Shown: positions 33,549 to 43,189 of the stretch, one piece after another | Numbering within the stretch: position 1 is the first letter of the stretch | How the letters are laid out: each line of letters begins with the position of its first letter | Assembly (NCBI RefSeq): GCF_010730195.1 | Contig: NZ_AP022613.1 | Location: 1,736,001-1,800,000 of the forward strand | Origin: Mycobacterium conspicuum | GTDB lineage: Bacteria > Actinomycetota > Actinomycetes > Mycobacteriales > Mycobacteriaceae | Direction: 5' to 3' | DNA: 64,000 nt | Notes under the pieces: generated by a model | The model's input: the letters and a program-made list of their open reading frames with translations, nothing else | What the model was told of the DNA's origin: nothing | Database searches by the model: none | Translations under genes and position numbers: made by a program

Positions 33549-34544
33549 TCAGCTCGGCGGCTCTGCCGTCACCGTGTTCTGCTGTGCCGGCGGCGCATCC
33601 ACCGACGTCCCGGCCGTGCCGGGGGACCGCATCCCGCGCAGGCGCGACACCAGCCAGTTGCGCAGCCGGTGGGCATGCGTCTTGGGCGCGGGAAATTCTT
33701 CCTGGATCGCGGCATTGAGTTCGGCGCCGATCATCACCGCAAAGCCGGCGAAGAATGCGTAAAGCAAAAACGCGATCGGCGTGGACAGCGCGCCGTAGGT
33801 ATAGCCGGTGCTGGTGATCCACCTCAGGTAGAAGCGGAGCCCCAGCGTGGCCACCACGAACACGGTGGTGGCCAGGACCGCCCCATAGATCAATCGGTGT
33901 GACGGCAGCGGCACCGGCAGCGCCACCCGATACAGCAGCATGACCCCGATCATCAGGCCGACCACCAGCGTCGGGTAGTAGCCGTAGTGCAAAACGTTGG
34001 CCCAGCTGTTGGGGATGTGCTCGCCCACCTTGCGCGGGCCGACCACCGCCAACGGCGCGAAGCCGACCACGAACATCAGCAGCACGATGTACAGAAACAG
34101 CGCAAAGAAGCGCTGCCGCACCGGGTGACGCAGCGGCGTTTGATCATGCGCCTCGACCACCGAGTCGACGAACGCCGACATCGCCGACGATCCCGCCCAC
34201 AGCGAAATGACGAATCCGAGCGAAACCACCTCGCCGCGCGCCTCACCGGCGATATCGCGGATGGTGGGCTCGATGATCTCGTTGACCACGCTGGTCGAGA
34301 AAAAGCTGTGCGCCGTAGAGATCACGCGCTGCTCGATGATGGACAACGTGTCCGCGCCGAACAGCGGAGCTACGTAAGCCAGGCTGCCCAGCATTCCCAA
34401 CAACAGCGGTGGCAACGACAAGCACGACCAAAAGCCGGCCTGCGCCGACTCCGAGAAGATCGAGTCGTCCCAGCTCTTGGACAGGGTCCTCAGGCTTATT
34501 CGCCGGATGTGATGCCGATTCGGCTTAGCGGGTTGGTCGTTCAT
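33549..34544 (-). CDS. YihY/virulence factor BrkB-family membrane protein (Rv2707-like)
   Basis: 331 residues with about six membrane segments (for example LSLPPLLLGMLGSLAYVAPLF, FALFLYIVLLMFVVGFAPLAVV, AVLATTVFVVATLGLRFYL, and a late GFAVMIGAELNAA, the YihY signature near the C-terminus). The charged tail is Pro/Thr-rich. The family's function is unsettled; the old name RNase BN was withdrawn. ATG start. Confidence 0.85.
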   Translation of the reverse strand: MNDQPAKPNRHHIRRISLRTLSKSWDDSIFSESAQAGFWSCLSLPPLLLGMLGSLAYVAPLFGADTLSIIEQRVISTAHSFFSTSVVNEIIEPTIRDIAGEARGEVVSLGFVISLWAGSSAMSAFVDSVVEAHDQTPLRHPVRQRFFALFLYIVLLMFVVGFAPLAVVGPRKVGEHIPNSWANVLHYGYYPTLVVGLMIGVMLLYRVALPVPLPSHRLIYGAVLATTVFVVATLGLRFYLRWITSTGYTYGALSTPIAFLLYAFFAGFAVMIGAELNAAIQEEFPAPKTHAHRLRNWLVSRLRGMRSPGTAGTSVDAPPAQQNTVTAEPPS

Positions 34545-34608
34545 ACCCTTCCAGCATTGCCGACGATGGCAACCGTGGGCCTCATTGCCGACGGGCGATT
34601 CGCCCCGA

Positions 34609-34794
34609 CTAGCTTCCGCTGACCTCCAGCACTGCGGCGAGCTCGGTCAGTTTGGCCTCATGCTCGTTGGCGTGATGCCGGCAGAAGAGAAGTTCGGCAC
34701 CGGAAGGCAGCTTGGCGCGTACCCGGGCTGCTGCGCCGCAGCGGTCGCACCGGTCGGCTCTAGTCAGCTCGGGACTGGTCAGAGTTGCGTTCAT
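34609..34794 (-). CDS. DUF7455-type small zinc-ribbon protein
   Basis: 61-residue protein with two CxxC/H-type metal positions: DRCDRCGAAARV and LLFCRHHANEHEAKL. Small proteins of this kind are conserved and strongly expressed across actinobacteria but uncharacterised. A GGAGA site just upstream supports ATG 34794; the frame extends nine codons further without similarity. It is followed on the same strand by the YihY gene. Confidence 0.78.
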   Translation of the reverse strand: MNATLTSPELTRADRCDRCGAAARVRAKLPSGAELLFCRHHANEHEAKLTELAAVLEVSGS

Positions 34795-34920
34795 GGTGTC
34801 TCCGTTCTGGCGTGTCTTCAACTGTGTCAGACGTTCTGAGTTTTCGCGTTGTTCCCGGGCCGTTATCAGGTGTGTCGTTTCTCACGAATTCCCGTACACG
34901 CGTCGGGCAAACTAAATGTG

Positions 34921-35313
34921 ATGTCCGCAACCCCCGCTGTACTGGCCCATCTCTGTTCGGAGGACGAATGGGCGCGCGCCCGTAACCGGGGCGGAATCCG
35001 CGTCGAGCCGAACGATTCGCCCGACGAGCCCGCGTTCATTCACCTCTCGACGCTCCAGCAGGTGCACCTGCCGGCAAACCGGCTGTTCCGCGGCCGCGCT
35101 GACCTGGTCCTGCTCCACGTCGATGCCGCGGCGCTGGAGGCACCGCTGCGCTGGGAGCCGGGGGTTTCGTCGGATCCGGAGGCGATGCGCTTCCCGCATT
35201 TGTACGGTCCGCTGCCGGCGAGCGCCGTGATCAAGGTCACGCCGTATCGGCCAGGGCCCGACGGGACCTTTCCGCCGATCGCGGACTCTCAGGACTCCCC
35301 GGAGGCCACATAG
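34921..35313 (+). CDS. DUF952 protein (Rv2705c-like)
   Basis: 130 residues with the DUF952 core: FIHLSTLQQV, then LPANRLFRGRADLVLLHVD, LRWEPG and FPHLYGPLP. The fold is related to glutathione-S-transferase-like/ADP-ribosyl-binding small domains, but no activity is established. ATG 34921 begins the conserved part (LAHLCSEDEWARAR); the upstream open frame is not conserved. Its end overlaps the convergent ridA by 25 bases. Confidence 0.83.
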   Translation: MSATPAVLAHLCSEDEWARARNRGGIRVEPNDSPDEPAFIHLSTLQQVHLPANRLFRGRADLVLLHVDAAALEAPLRWEPGVSSDPEAMRFPHLYGPLPASAVIKVTPYRPGPDGTFPPIADSQDSPEAT

Positions 35314-35675
35314 GCCTCGGCTTCGATCTCCACCAGCAGTTCGGGTGAGATCAGCGCCGAAACTTCGACCATGGTGGCCGCGGGACGGGTTTCGCCGAAG
35401 ACCTGCGCGTGCACTTCCCCCACTTCGCGCCACCGCGAAATGTCGGTCACGTAGATGCGGGTACGGACCACGTCCGCCAGCCCCGCGCCCGCCTGTTCGA
35501 GCGCAATTTGGATGCGGTGCAACGCATCTCGGGTCTGCGCCGCGACGTCGCCGGACGGTCCCGTCCCGGTTGTCCCGGCCACCGCCACATGCGGGCCGAC
35601 GCGCACCGCGCGGGAGTAGCCGACCACCGATTCGTAGTCGGATCCGGACGAGACGAGGGTGCGGCTGGCTGGCAT
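35289..35675 (-). CDS. RidA-family imine/enamine deaminase (Rv2704-like)
   Basis: 128 residues of the YjgF/YER057c/UK114 fold, trimeric enzymes that hydrolyse reactive 2-aminoacrylate-type imines from amino-acid metabolism. The substrate Arg lies in VVRTRIYVTD and the Glu in LVEIEAEAYV. Shorter than the 142-residue Rv2704. ATG start. Its 3' end overlaps the DUF952 gene. In M. tuberculosis it neighbours sigA; here a 2.9-kb block separates them. Confidence 0.87.
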   Translation of the reverse strand: MPASRTLVSSGSDYESVVGYSRAVRVGPHVAVAGTTGTGPSGDVAAQTRDALHRIQIALEQAGAGLADVVRTRIYVTDISRWREVGEVHAQVFGETRPAATMVEVSALISPELLVEIEAEAYVASGES

Positions 35676-35811
35676 GCGGTCACCCTACGGCGGCGACGTC
35701 ATCGCGCGCTGCCGAATTTTCTGTGCCGCAGCGGAATCGGACCCGCTACCTTGAGCGCCGACGTAACGTGCACACTGGTGTTCGTTTCCGGCGTATGGGA
35801 GGTGAGACGGC

Positions 35812-37059
35812 GTGGACTTCTCCGCGTTTCCCCCCGAGGTCATCTCCGCGCGGATCCACGCCGGCCCGGGAGCGGAGTCACTCGTCGAGGCGTCGAGCGC
35901 GTGGCAGCGCCTCGCCGCGAGCCTGGAGGAGTCCGCCGGGATCAATGCCGCGACGCTGTCGTCACTGACCGAGGCCTGGCAGGGCCCGTCGTCGGCGGCG
36001 ATGGCCTCAGCCGTTGAGCCGTACCTTTCCTGGCTGCGCGACACCGCGCAGCAATGTCAGCAGCTGGCGGTCGCGGCGCAAAACGCCGTCGCGGCATTCA
36101 CCTCCGTTCGCGCGACGGTGCTACCGGTCGCGCTGGTCAGAGCCAACCGGACTCGGCTGGCACAACTGTTGGCCACCAATCAATTTGGGATCAACCTTCC
36201 GGCCATCGCCGAAACGGAAGACGAATACCAAAGCATGTGGGCCACTAACTCGGCGGCGATGAGTCGCTATCTCGTGGCCTCGGCGCACGCCACCACGCTG
36301 CCGCTGTTCTCGTCGCCCGCGCCGATCGCCGACCCGGCGGGGGCGGCCGCCCAAGGCGTCGTGGCGGCACGTGCGGCCGCCAATTCTGCGATCTCGTCGT
36401 TCATTTCGGCGCTGCAGGCGATCGATCCGAACAAGGGTTGGGCCGGGTTCGTGAACACCTGGATCACCCAGGTCATCGCCGGGGGACTTCCGGTCAACCT
36501 GCTCAGCTATCTCGCGCAACTCAGCGCGGCCGAGTCGCTGCAGGCGGTGGGCGGCGACGTGGGCGCCGGGCTGTCGGAAGGCGAGGCCGCCCTGGGCGCG
36601 CTGCCCGAAGGTGCGGGCGCGTTCGGCGCCGCCGGGCTGTCGGCGGAACCCGCCGCGGCGATCGGTGTGGGCGTGTCGATGGGCAAGCTGACCCTGCCGC
36701 CCGCGGTGGTGGGAATGTTGACCGGGTCGCAAGCGCCGGTCCAACTCGCTTCGGCCGCAACGCCTCTCACCGACCAGGAAGCCCTAGACGCCCTGAGCGC
36801 GGACGACTTCCCCATGCCGCCGCTGCTGCCGCCGCCCGTCACGTCCGCGGGCAGCGGCTGGCGCAAACGAAAGCAAAAGTTGGGCGCGTACGAGGATGGC
36901 CCGGAGGAGTACGAGGACCCGATCGAAGGCTCGGCGGAGGCCGAGGAACCGCCGGAGTCGCCCGGCAGCGGTTGGCGCAAGCGGGGAAACTACGACGACA
37001 TCGAGCTCGGAGCGGAGCTGCGGGGGACCGTCATGAAGAGACCGCCGTCAGCCGGGTGA
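35812..37059 (+). CDS. PPE family protein
   Basis: 415 residues. The PPE motif is at residues 7-9 (DFSAFPPEVISARIHAGPG) and the WxG turn at 56-58 (LTEAWQGPSS), giving a helical PPE domain of about 175 residues. The C-terminal half is Gly/Ala-rich without a clear SVP motif, and ends with a duplicated SGWRKR motif followed by acidic segments. GGGAGGTGA at 35797-35805 supports the GTG. PPE proteins leave the cell by ESX systems with a PE partner; no PE gene is adjacent. Not present here in M. tuberculosis. Confidence 0.92.
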   Translation: MDFSAFPPEVISARIHAGPGAESLVEASSAWQRLAASLEESAGINAATLSSLTEAWQGPSSAAMASAVEPYLSWLRDTAQQCQQLAVAAQNAVAAFTSVRATVLPVALVRANRTRLAQLLATNQFGINLPAIAETEDEYQSMWATNSAAMSRYLVASAHATTLPLFSSPAPIADPAGAAAQGVVAARAAANSAISSFISALQAIDPNKGWAGFVNTWITQVIAGGLPVNLLSYLAQLSAAESLQAVGGDVGAGLSEGEAALGALPEGAGAFGAAGLSAEPAAAIGVGVSMGKLTLPPAVVGMLTGSQAPVQLASAATPLTDQEALDALSADDFPMPPLLPPPVTSAGSGWRKRKQKLGAYEDGPEEYEDPIEGSAEAEEPPESPGSGWRKRGNYDDIELGAELRGTVMKRPPSAG

Positions 37060-37060
37060 C

Positions 37061-38065
37061 TCAACGCGCGGGCAACTCCACCACCTGGTCGTTGCCGTAG
37101 TCGGTGACATAGAGGTTGCCGGCGCGGTCCACGGCCACCGAGGTGGGATTGTTGAGCCCGGTGATCGGCAGCGTCGTCGGGGTGGCCGCGCCCGGTGCCA
37201 GCTTGAGCACCCGATTGTTGAGATCGTCGGCGAGGAAGAGGTTGCCGGCGGCGTCCACCGCCAACCCGTAGGGGCCGTTCAGGCCGGTGAACGGCAGCTC
37301 GGCCGGCGCGTTCGAACCGGCCGGCAGCCGCAGCACGCGGTTGTTGCCGAAGTCGCTGACGAAGACGTCGCCGGCGGCGTTCACCGCCACACTCTGCGGG
37401 GCCCGCAGGCCGGTGAACGGCAGCACGGCCACGCTGGTGGAGTGCGCGGTCAGCTTGACCACCCGATCCCTGGTCACGTCGGTGACGTAGACGCTGCCGG
37501 TTTTGTCGACCGCCACACCCCAGGGCTGGTTAAGGCCGGCTAACGGCAGCACGCCCTGGGTGCCCGAGCCCGCCAGCAGCGTCAGCACGTGTTTGTTGCC
37601 GGGGTCGGTGAGGTAGAGGGTGCCGGCGCCATCGGCCGCGAGACCCTGCGGCTTGTTGAGGCCGGTGAACGGCAGTGCGATCGGGAAGGTCGAGCCGGGT
37701 GCCAGCTTCAGCACCCGGCTGGTGCCGAAGTCGGCGACGTAGACGTTCCCGGCGGGGTCCACCGTCACGTCGCCGGGTCGGCTGAGGCCGGTGAACGGCA
37801 GCGTGACCTGAGGACCGTAGCCGGGCTGGCGGGCCTGGGCACCGGTGGGTTGCGCGGTGCTGGTGGGCGGCGAGGTGCTGGCCGGCGGCGCGATCACCGG
37901 GCGATTCGAGTCGTGTTGGCGGCGGCCGGTGATGACGGTGACGAAAATGGCGACGGCGATGACGGCCAGCGCCGTCAGGACAGCAGTAATCACGTTGGCC
38001 CGGCGGCGCCACCACGGCTGCCGTGGCGAGGCGCCGGACTCGGCTGTCGGGCGGTTCGGCGGCAT
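37061..38065 (-). CDS. Membrane-anchored six-bladed NHL beta-propeller (PknD-sensor-like)
   Basis: 334 residues. Basic cytoplasmic start, one membrane helix (about 25-47), a Pro/Thr/Ser linker, then six 42-residue NHL repeats beginning at residues 89, 131, 173, 215, 257 and 299. Each follows LPFTGL..P.GVAVD..GNVYV.D...NRVLKL. This is the architecture of the extracellular sensor of the Ser/Thr kinase PknD, but no kinase domain is present. It lies 119 bases downstream of the DUF732 gene on the same strand and abuts the PPE gene tail to tail. Ligand unknown. Confidence 0.88.
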   Translation of the reverse strand: MPPNRPTAESGASPRQPWWRRRANVITAVLTALAVIAVAIFVTVITGRRQHDSNRPVIAPPASTSPPTSTAQPTGAQARQPGYGPQVTLPFTGLSRPGDVTVDPAGNVYVADFGTSRVLKLAPGSTFPIALPFTGLNKPQGLAADGAGTLYLTDPGNKHVLTLLAGSGTQGVLPLAGLNQPWGVAVDKTGSVYVTDVTRDRVVKLTAHSTSVAVLPFTGLRAPQSVAVNAAGDVFVSDFGNNRVLRLPAGSNAPAELPFTGLNGPYGLAVDAAGNLFLADDLNNRVLKLAPGAATPTTLPITGLNNPTSVAVDRAGNLYVTDYGNDQVVELPAR

Positions 38066-38184
38066 CGCGGCCTAATCCTTTCGCACCGCGCGCGATCTCG
38101 ACGTTGTTGACTCCGAACTGCGGCTACTGCTTGCCAACTAGCCGAACGCCTGAGCCAAACCCGGATTCCGGCTGTGGGAGAAGG

Positions 38185-38526
38185 TTACCGCGCCGCGGCC
38201 TGGTGAAACCCCGGCTTTTTGGGGGCCGGTTTGCCGTATTGCGGGCAGTAGGCCTGGATGGCGGCCCCGGTGAAGTAGGCGGCGTCGTTGGGCGCCCAGG
38301 TGGTGGCGCCGGTGACCTTGGCGATCAGGTCGGCGTTGCTGGTGTTGGGGTTGTCGTTGAGGGTGCCGCAGACGACCGTCTTGGCGACCTGGATCGCCTT
38401 GTCGGATGGCCCGTAGTTGATGCCGGAGCTGTTGAGGTTGGCGATGAAGGCGTCGTCGATGCCGTCGGCATAAGCTGGTGCGGCCAGTCCGACGGCCAGC
38501 ACGAGAAGCGCCAGAACTTTTTTCAT
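38185..38526 (-). CDS. Secreted DUF732 protein
   Basis: 113 residues with a clean Sec signal peptide (KKVLALLVLAVGLAAPAYA, cut before DG) and the DUF732 domain (DDAFIANLNSSGINY, then a helix pair). Two cysteines (VVCGTL and AYCPQ) probably form the family disulfide. Abundant mycobacterial family of unknown role. The ATG lies 7 bases after the sigA stop, so it may be transcribed with sigA. Not at this place in M. tuberculosis. Confidence 0.86.
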   Translation of the reverse strand: MKKVLALLVLAVGLAAPAYADGIDDAFIANLNSSGINYGPSDKAIQVAKTVVCGTLNDNPNTSNADLIAKVTGATTWAPNDAAYFTGAAIQAYCPQYGKPAPKKPGFHQAAAR

Positions 38527-38533
38527 GTCAGCC

Positions 38534-40108
<1,575 letters not shown>

Positions 40109-40280
40109 ATACACCCCTTCGGTCGGACTCACTTCCGGCGGGTCTGGGCATGCTTAACCGAAAGTGTCTGCTATGTCGAATGTCGGCTTGGATATCAGCG
40201 TGAGCACTCTCGCGCTATCTGGCGGCCGCGGTGACCATTGTAACGACAGTGCGTGCCTGTACCGCGCTACCGGGCAAAAT

Positions 40281-41051
40281 TCAGTGCGTGACGTCGGTGG
40301 CGGAAGCCATGGCCGCGCCGACTATTCCGGCGGTGTTGAGAAGGGCGGCGGGCACCACCGGGATGCGGTTTTCCAGCAGCGGGACCCATTTGTCGGCCTT
40401 GCGGCTGATCCCGCCGCCGGCGATGAACAGATCGGGCCACATCACGTTCTCGATGGCGATCAGCACCTTGGTGACCTGCTTGGTCCACTTTTCGTAGCTC
40501 CAGCCGCGGCGTTCTTTGACCGACGAGGCCGCCCGGTGCTCGGCCTCTTTGCCGCCGACCTCGACGTGCCCGAGCTCGGTGTTGGGTATCAGCGTCCCGT
40601 TGTGGATGACGGCGGACCCGATTCCGGTGCCGAAGGTCAGCAAAATGACCAACCCGGAGTTGTCTTTGCCGGCCCCGTAGCGCTCCTCGGCGAGCCCGGC
40701 GGCGTCGGCGTCGTTGAGGACGGTGACGTCTTGGCCGTTCAGCTCGGAGCTGATGACGTCGCGGGCATTGGTCCCGATCCAGGCCTTGTCCACGTTGGCC
40801 GCCGTCTGGACCACGCCGTGGGTGACGACGCCCGGATAGGTCACCCCGAGCGGTCCGGTCCAGCCGAATCCGTTGACCACTTCGGCGATGGTCTTGGCGA
40901 CGGCCTTCGGGGTGGCCGGCTGCGGTGTCAGCAGTTTGATCCGATCACCGATCAGCGCGCCGGTGTCCAGGTCGACGATTCCGCCCTTGATGCCGCTGCC
41001 GCCGACGTCGATGCCGAAGCCACGGCGCTGGGCTGAGTCGGTGCTGCTCAT
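40281..41051 (-). CDS. ppgK: Polyphosphate glucokinase
   Basis: Phosphorylates glucose using inorganic polyphosphate or ATP. 256 residues of the ROK/ASKHA fold. Phosphate-1 motif GFGIDVGGSGIKGG, catalytic Asp in LNDADAAG, phosphate-2 LLTFGTGIGSA, and adenosine motif FIAGGGIS. AGGAGA lies 5 bases before the ATG. The frame is open further upstream across suhB's start and is ignored. sigA follows after 172 bases, which hold a possible TACAAT -10 element (minus strand, 40242-40237). Confidence 0.94.
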   Translation of the reverse strand: MSSTDSAQRRGFGIDVGGSGIKGGIVDLDTGALIGDRIKLLTPQPATPKAVAKTIAEVVNGFGWTGPLGVTYPGVVTHGVVQTAANVDKAWIGTNARDVISSELNGQDVTVLNDADAAGLAEERYGAGKDNSGLVILLTFGTGIGSAVIHNGTLIPNTELGHVEVGGKEAEHRAASSVKERRGWSYEKWTKQVTKVLIAIENVMWPDLFIAGGGISRKADKWVPLLENRIPVVPAALLNTAGIVGAAMASATDVTH

Positions 41052-41112
41052 CCAATCTCCTCGGCGAGACTTGAGTTGTCCGCTCACCTTAACCGTGTGA
41101 TGCGATGTAGCG

Positions 41113-41979
41113 GTGACACGACGTGAGGACGATCCCGCGCTGCTGCGCTCGGTGGCCGAGACGCTGGCCGCCGAGGCCGCCGAGTTCGTCCGTCGTCGCC
41201 GCGCCGAGGTGTTCGGCGCGTGCCAGGACCCCGCGGGCGGCGTGGTTCGGGCCAAGAGCACCCCGACCGATCCGGTGACCGTCGTCGACACCGACACCGA
41301 ACGGCTGCTGCGCGATCGGCTGGCTCAGCTGCGGCCGGGTGATCCGATCCTGGGGGAGGAGGGCGGCGGGCCCGCCGATGCCGTCGGCTCCAGACAGGTC
41401 ACGTGGGTGCTCGACCCCATCGACGGCACGGTCAACTTCGTCTACGGCATCCCGGCGTACGCGGTGTCGGTCGCGGCGCAGGTCGGCGGCGTATCGGTGG
41501 CCGGCGCGGTAGCCGATGTCGTTGCGGGACAGGTGTATTCGGCCGCCATCGGACTCGGCGCGCACGTCACCGACGGGCGTGGCAGACATGCGCTGCGCTG
41601 CACCGACGTCGATGATTTGTCGATGGCGTTGCTGGGCACCGGCTTCGGGTATTCGCAGGCGCGCCGCACCACGCAGGCGGCCCTGTTGGCCCAAATGCTC
41701 CCGGTGGTCCGCGACGTGCGTCGCATCGGTTCCGCGGCGCTGGACTTGTGCATGGTCGCGGCCGGCCGGCTGGACGCGTACTACGAGCACGGGCTGCAGG
41801 TGTGGGATCGCGCGGCGGGTGCGTTGATCGCGGCCGAGGCGGGGGCGCGGGTGGTGCAGCCCGGTGCGAGCGGGTCGGCGGGCGACGCGGAATTGGTGGT
41901 GGCCGCGGCGCCGGGCATCGCCGACGAGCTGTTGGCGGCGCTGCAGCGATTCGACGGGCTGGCGCCGCTCGGGCACTGA
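41113..41979 (+). CDS. suhB: Inositol monophosphatase family protein SuhB
   Basis: Mg-dependent phosphatase for the last step of inositol synthesis (needed for PIM, LAM and mycothiol), or a related sugar phosphatase. 288 residues. The metal site is complete: GEEGG, DPIDGTVNF and WDRAAG. GTG start, divergent from ppgK. Its stop lies 2 bases from the convergent cei stop. M. tuberculosis has several homologues, so the exact substrate is inferred from orthology to Rv2701c. Confidence 0.92.
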   Translation: MTRREDDPALLRSVAETLAAEAAEFVRRRRAEVFGACQDPAGGVVRAKSTPTDPVTVVDTDTERLLRDRLAQLRPGDPILGEEGGGPADAVGSRQVTWVLDPIDGTVNFVYGIPAYAVSVAAQVGGVSVAGAVADVVAGQVYSAAIGLGAHVTDGRGRHALRCTDVDDLSMALLGTGFGYSQARRTTQAALLAQMLPVVRDVRRIGSAALDLCMVAAGRLDAYYEHGLQVWDRAAGALIAAEAGARVVQPGASGSAGDAELVVAAAPGIADELLAALQRFDGLAPLGH

Positions 41980-41981
41980 CG

Positions 41982-42641
41982 TCAGCAGCTGCTGGAGTGG
42001 ACCTTTGACAGCAGCGTCGGGTCGGACGGCTCGTTCGCGCCAGGGCGCAGGGTGGCGAGCACGGCGTCGATGTCGTCGCTGTGCGCCAGCGCGCCGAAGT
42101 CGGTGCCGATCGCGAGGTCGACGGAGTCGTCGGCGCGGCTGTCGTGGAACAGCTCGGCGCACGGCGCGACCAACCACACCGCCGCGGCGGTCGCCGCCCC
42201 GGCCGTGCCGAAGCGGATCTGGCCCTGGCAGGTCAGTCGGGTGGTGGCGTAGATCGGATCGTTGGCGGCGGTCGGCTGGGCGAAGCCGAGATCCTTGAGC
42301 GCGCCGGCCACGTCGGCGGCCTGTCCGCCCCGCCCGCTGGCGTTGAGAACGTGGATCTTGGTGTCGCTGAGCTTGGCGGGTGTGACATCCATCATTTCGC
42401 TGCGCGACGCCGGCTCCCCGAGCTGGGTGGCCGCCGATCCGGTCGTTTGCGCCGCTTGCGGCGGCGGGTTGCAGGTTTCCGCCTGCCGGGCCTTGTTCGG
42501 CCGGGTCAGCGCGACGGTCCAGGCCATGGCGGTTGCCACCAGCAAAAACACCAGCACGATGATCGCCGGCCGGGGATTGCGCCGCCGAAACGGCCGACCG
42601 TGCTTGTCGAAAGCGGTTCCCTCGGTGATTAATGCGACCAC
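41982..42641 (-). CDS. cei: Envelope integrity protein Cei
   Basis: 219-residue equivalent of Rv2700. Cytoplasmic basic start (HGRPFRRRNPRP), one membrane helix (about 25-45), then a secreted alpha/beta domain of the LytR C-terminal type (KIHVLNASGRGGQAADVAGA) with four cysteines (56, 137, 160 region and the last residue), likely two disulfides. In M. tuberculosis the gene is needed for cell-envelope integrity and drug tolerance. GTG start. An ideal CRP box lies 75-94 bases upstream, shared with the DUF4193 gene. Confidence 0.88.
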   Translation of the reverse strand: MVALITEGTAFDKHGRPFRRRNPRPAIIVLVFLLVATAMAWTVALTRPNKARQAETCNPPPQAAQTTGSAATQLGEPASRSEMMDVTPAKLSDTKIHVLNASGRGGQAADVAGALKDLGFAQPTAANDPIYATTRLTCQGQIRFGTAGAATAAAVWLVAPCAELFHDSRADDSVDLAIGTDFGALAHSDDIDAVLATLRPGANEPSDPTLLSKVHSSSC

Positions 42642-42671
42642 ACGTGCACTCTAAACGGCCTGTTTAAGCAG

Positions 42672-42707
42672 GTTGCTGAGGCCGTTGCTGAGGCCATTGC
42701 TGAGGGT
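42672..42707. repeat. Three tandem 12-base repeats in the cei/DUF4193 spacer
   Basis: GTTGCTGAGGCC (42672-42683), an identical second copy (42684-42695), then ATTGCTGAGGGT (42696-42707). They lie between the CRP site and the cei start, probably inside the cei leader. Copy number may vary between strains. Confidence 0.75.
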
Positions 42708-42715
42708 GGGGCACA

Positions 42716-42735
42716 AGTGTGACGTAAATCACACT
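42716..42735. promoter_or_regulatory. CRP-type (Rv3676) binding site
   Basis: AGTGTGACGTAAATCACACT: perfect 7-base arms containing TGTGA-N6-TCACA (42718-42733). Its centre is 152 bases before the DUF4193 gene and 84 before cei on the other strand. In M. tuberculosis Rv2699c is a predicted CRP target. Confidence 0.82.
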
Positions 42736-42877
42736 CGAATGGGGGTCGATCCGGGCACGAATCATTTGGTGGATGCGTTCGACGCTGGTACAAAGCGTTG
42801 CTTGAGGTGTTGAGGGCTTAGAGGTCTTCCAGCGGATTTTTAGAGGGTTTAGAGGGGACAGGACGGGGATTAGCAAG

Positions 42878-43180
42878 ATGCCTACCGACTATGACGCTCC
42901 GCGGCGTACCGAGACAGACGACGTCTCGGAGGACTCGCTGGAGGAGCTGAAAGCACGACGCAACGAGGCGGCCTCGGCCGTTGTCGACGTCGACGAATCC
43001 GAATCCGCTGAGTCTTTCGAGCTGCCCGGGGCCGACCTTTCCGGCGAGGAGCTGTCGGTTCGCGTGATTCCCAAGCAGGCCGACGAATTCACCTGCTCGA
43101 GCTGCTTTTTGGTGCAACACCGCAGTCGGCTGGCCACCGAGAAGAACGGCGTGATGATCTGTACGGACTGCGCGGCCTGA
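42878..43180 (+). CDS. DUF4193 protein (Rv2699c-like)
   Basis: 100-residue acidic protein, the same length as Rv2699c. The N-terminal half is charged and probably disordered (DDVSEDSLEELKARR). The C-terminal half holds a zinc-ribbon-like pair, TCSSCF and CTDC. One of the most conserved small actinobacterial proteins, essential in M. tuberculosis screens as I recall, with unknown role. The 236-base upstream region carries a CRP site and 12-base repeats. Confidence 0.87.
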   Translation: MPTDYDAPRRTETDDVSEDSLEELKARRNEAASAVVDVDESESAESFELPGADLSGEELSVRVIPKQADEFTCSSCFLVQHRSRLATEKNGVMICTDCAA

Positions 43181-43189
43181 TCGCCGCGG

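Noticed and set aside
35676..35811. PE gene partner upstream of the PPE gene
   Set aside because: The 136-base spacer has no open frame with a PE motif; the PPE gene appears alone.
40109..40280. Defined SigA-type promoter for sigA
   Set aside because: A TACAAT hexamer exists on the minus strand (40242-40237), but no convincing -35 lies at the right distance, so it is only mentioned under ppgK.
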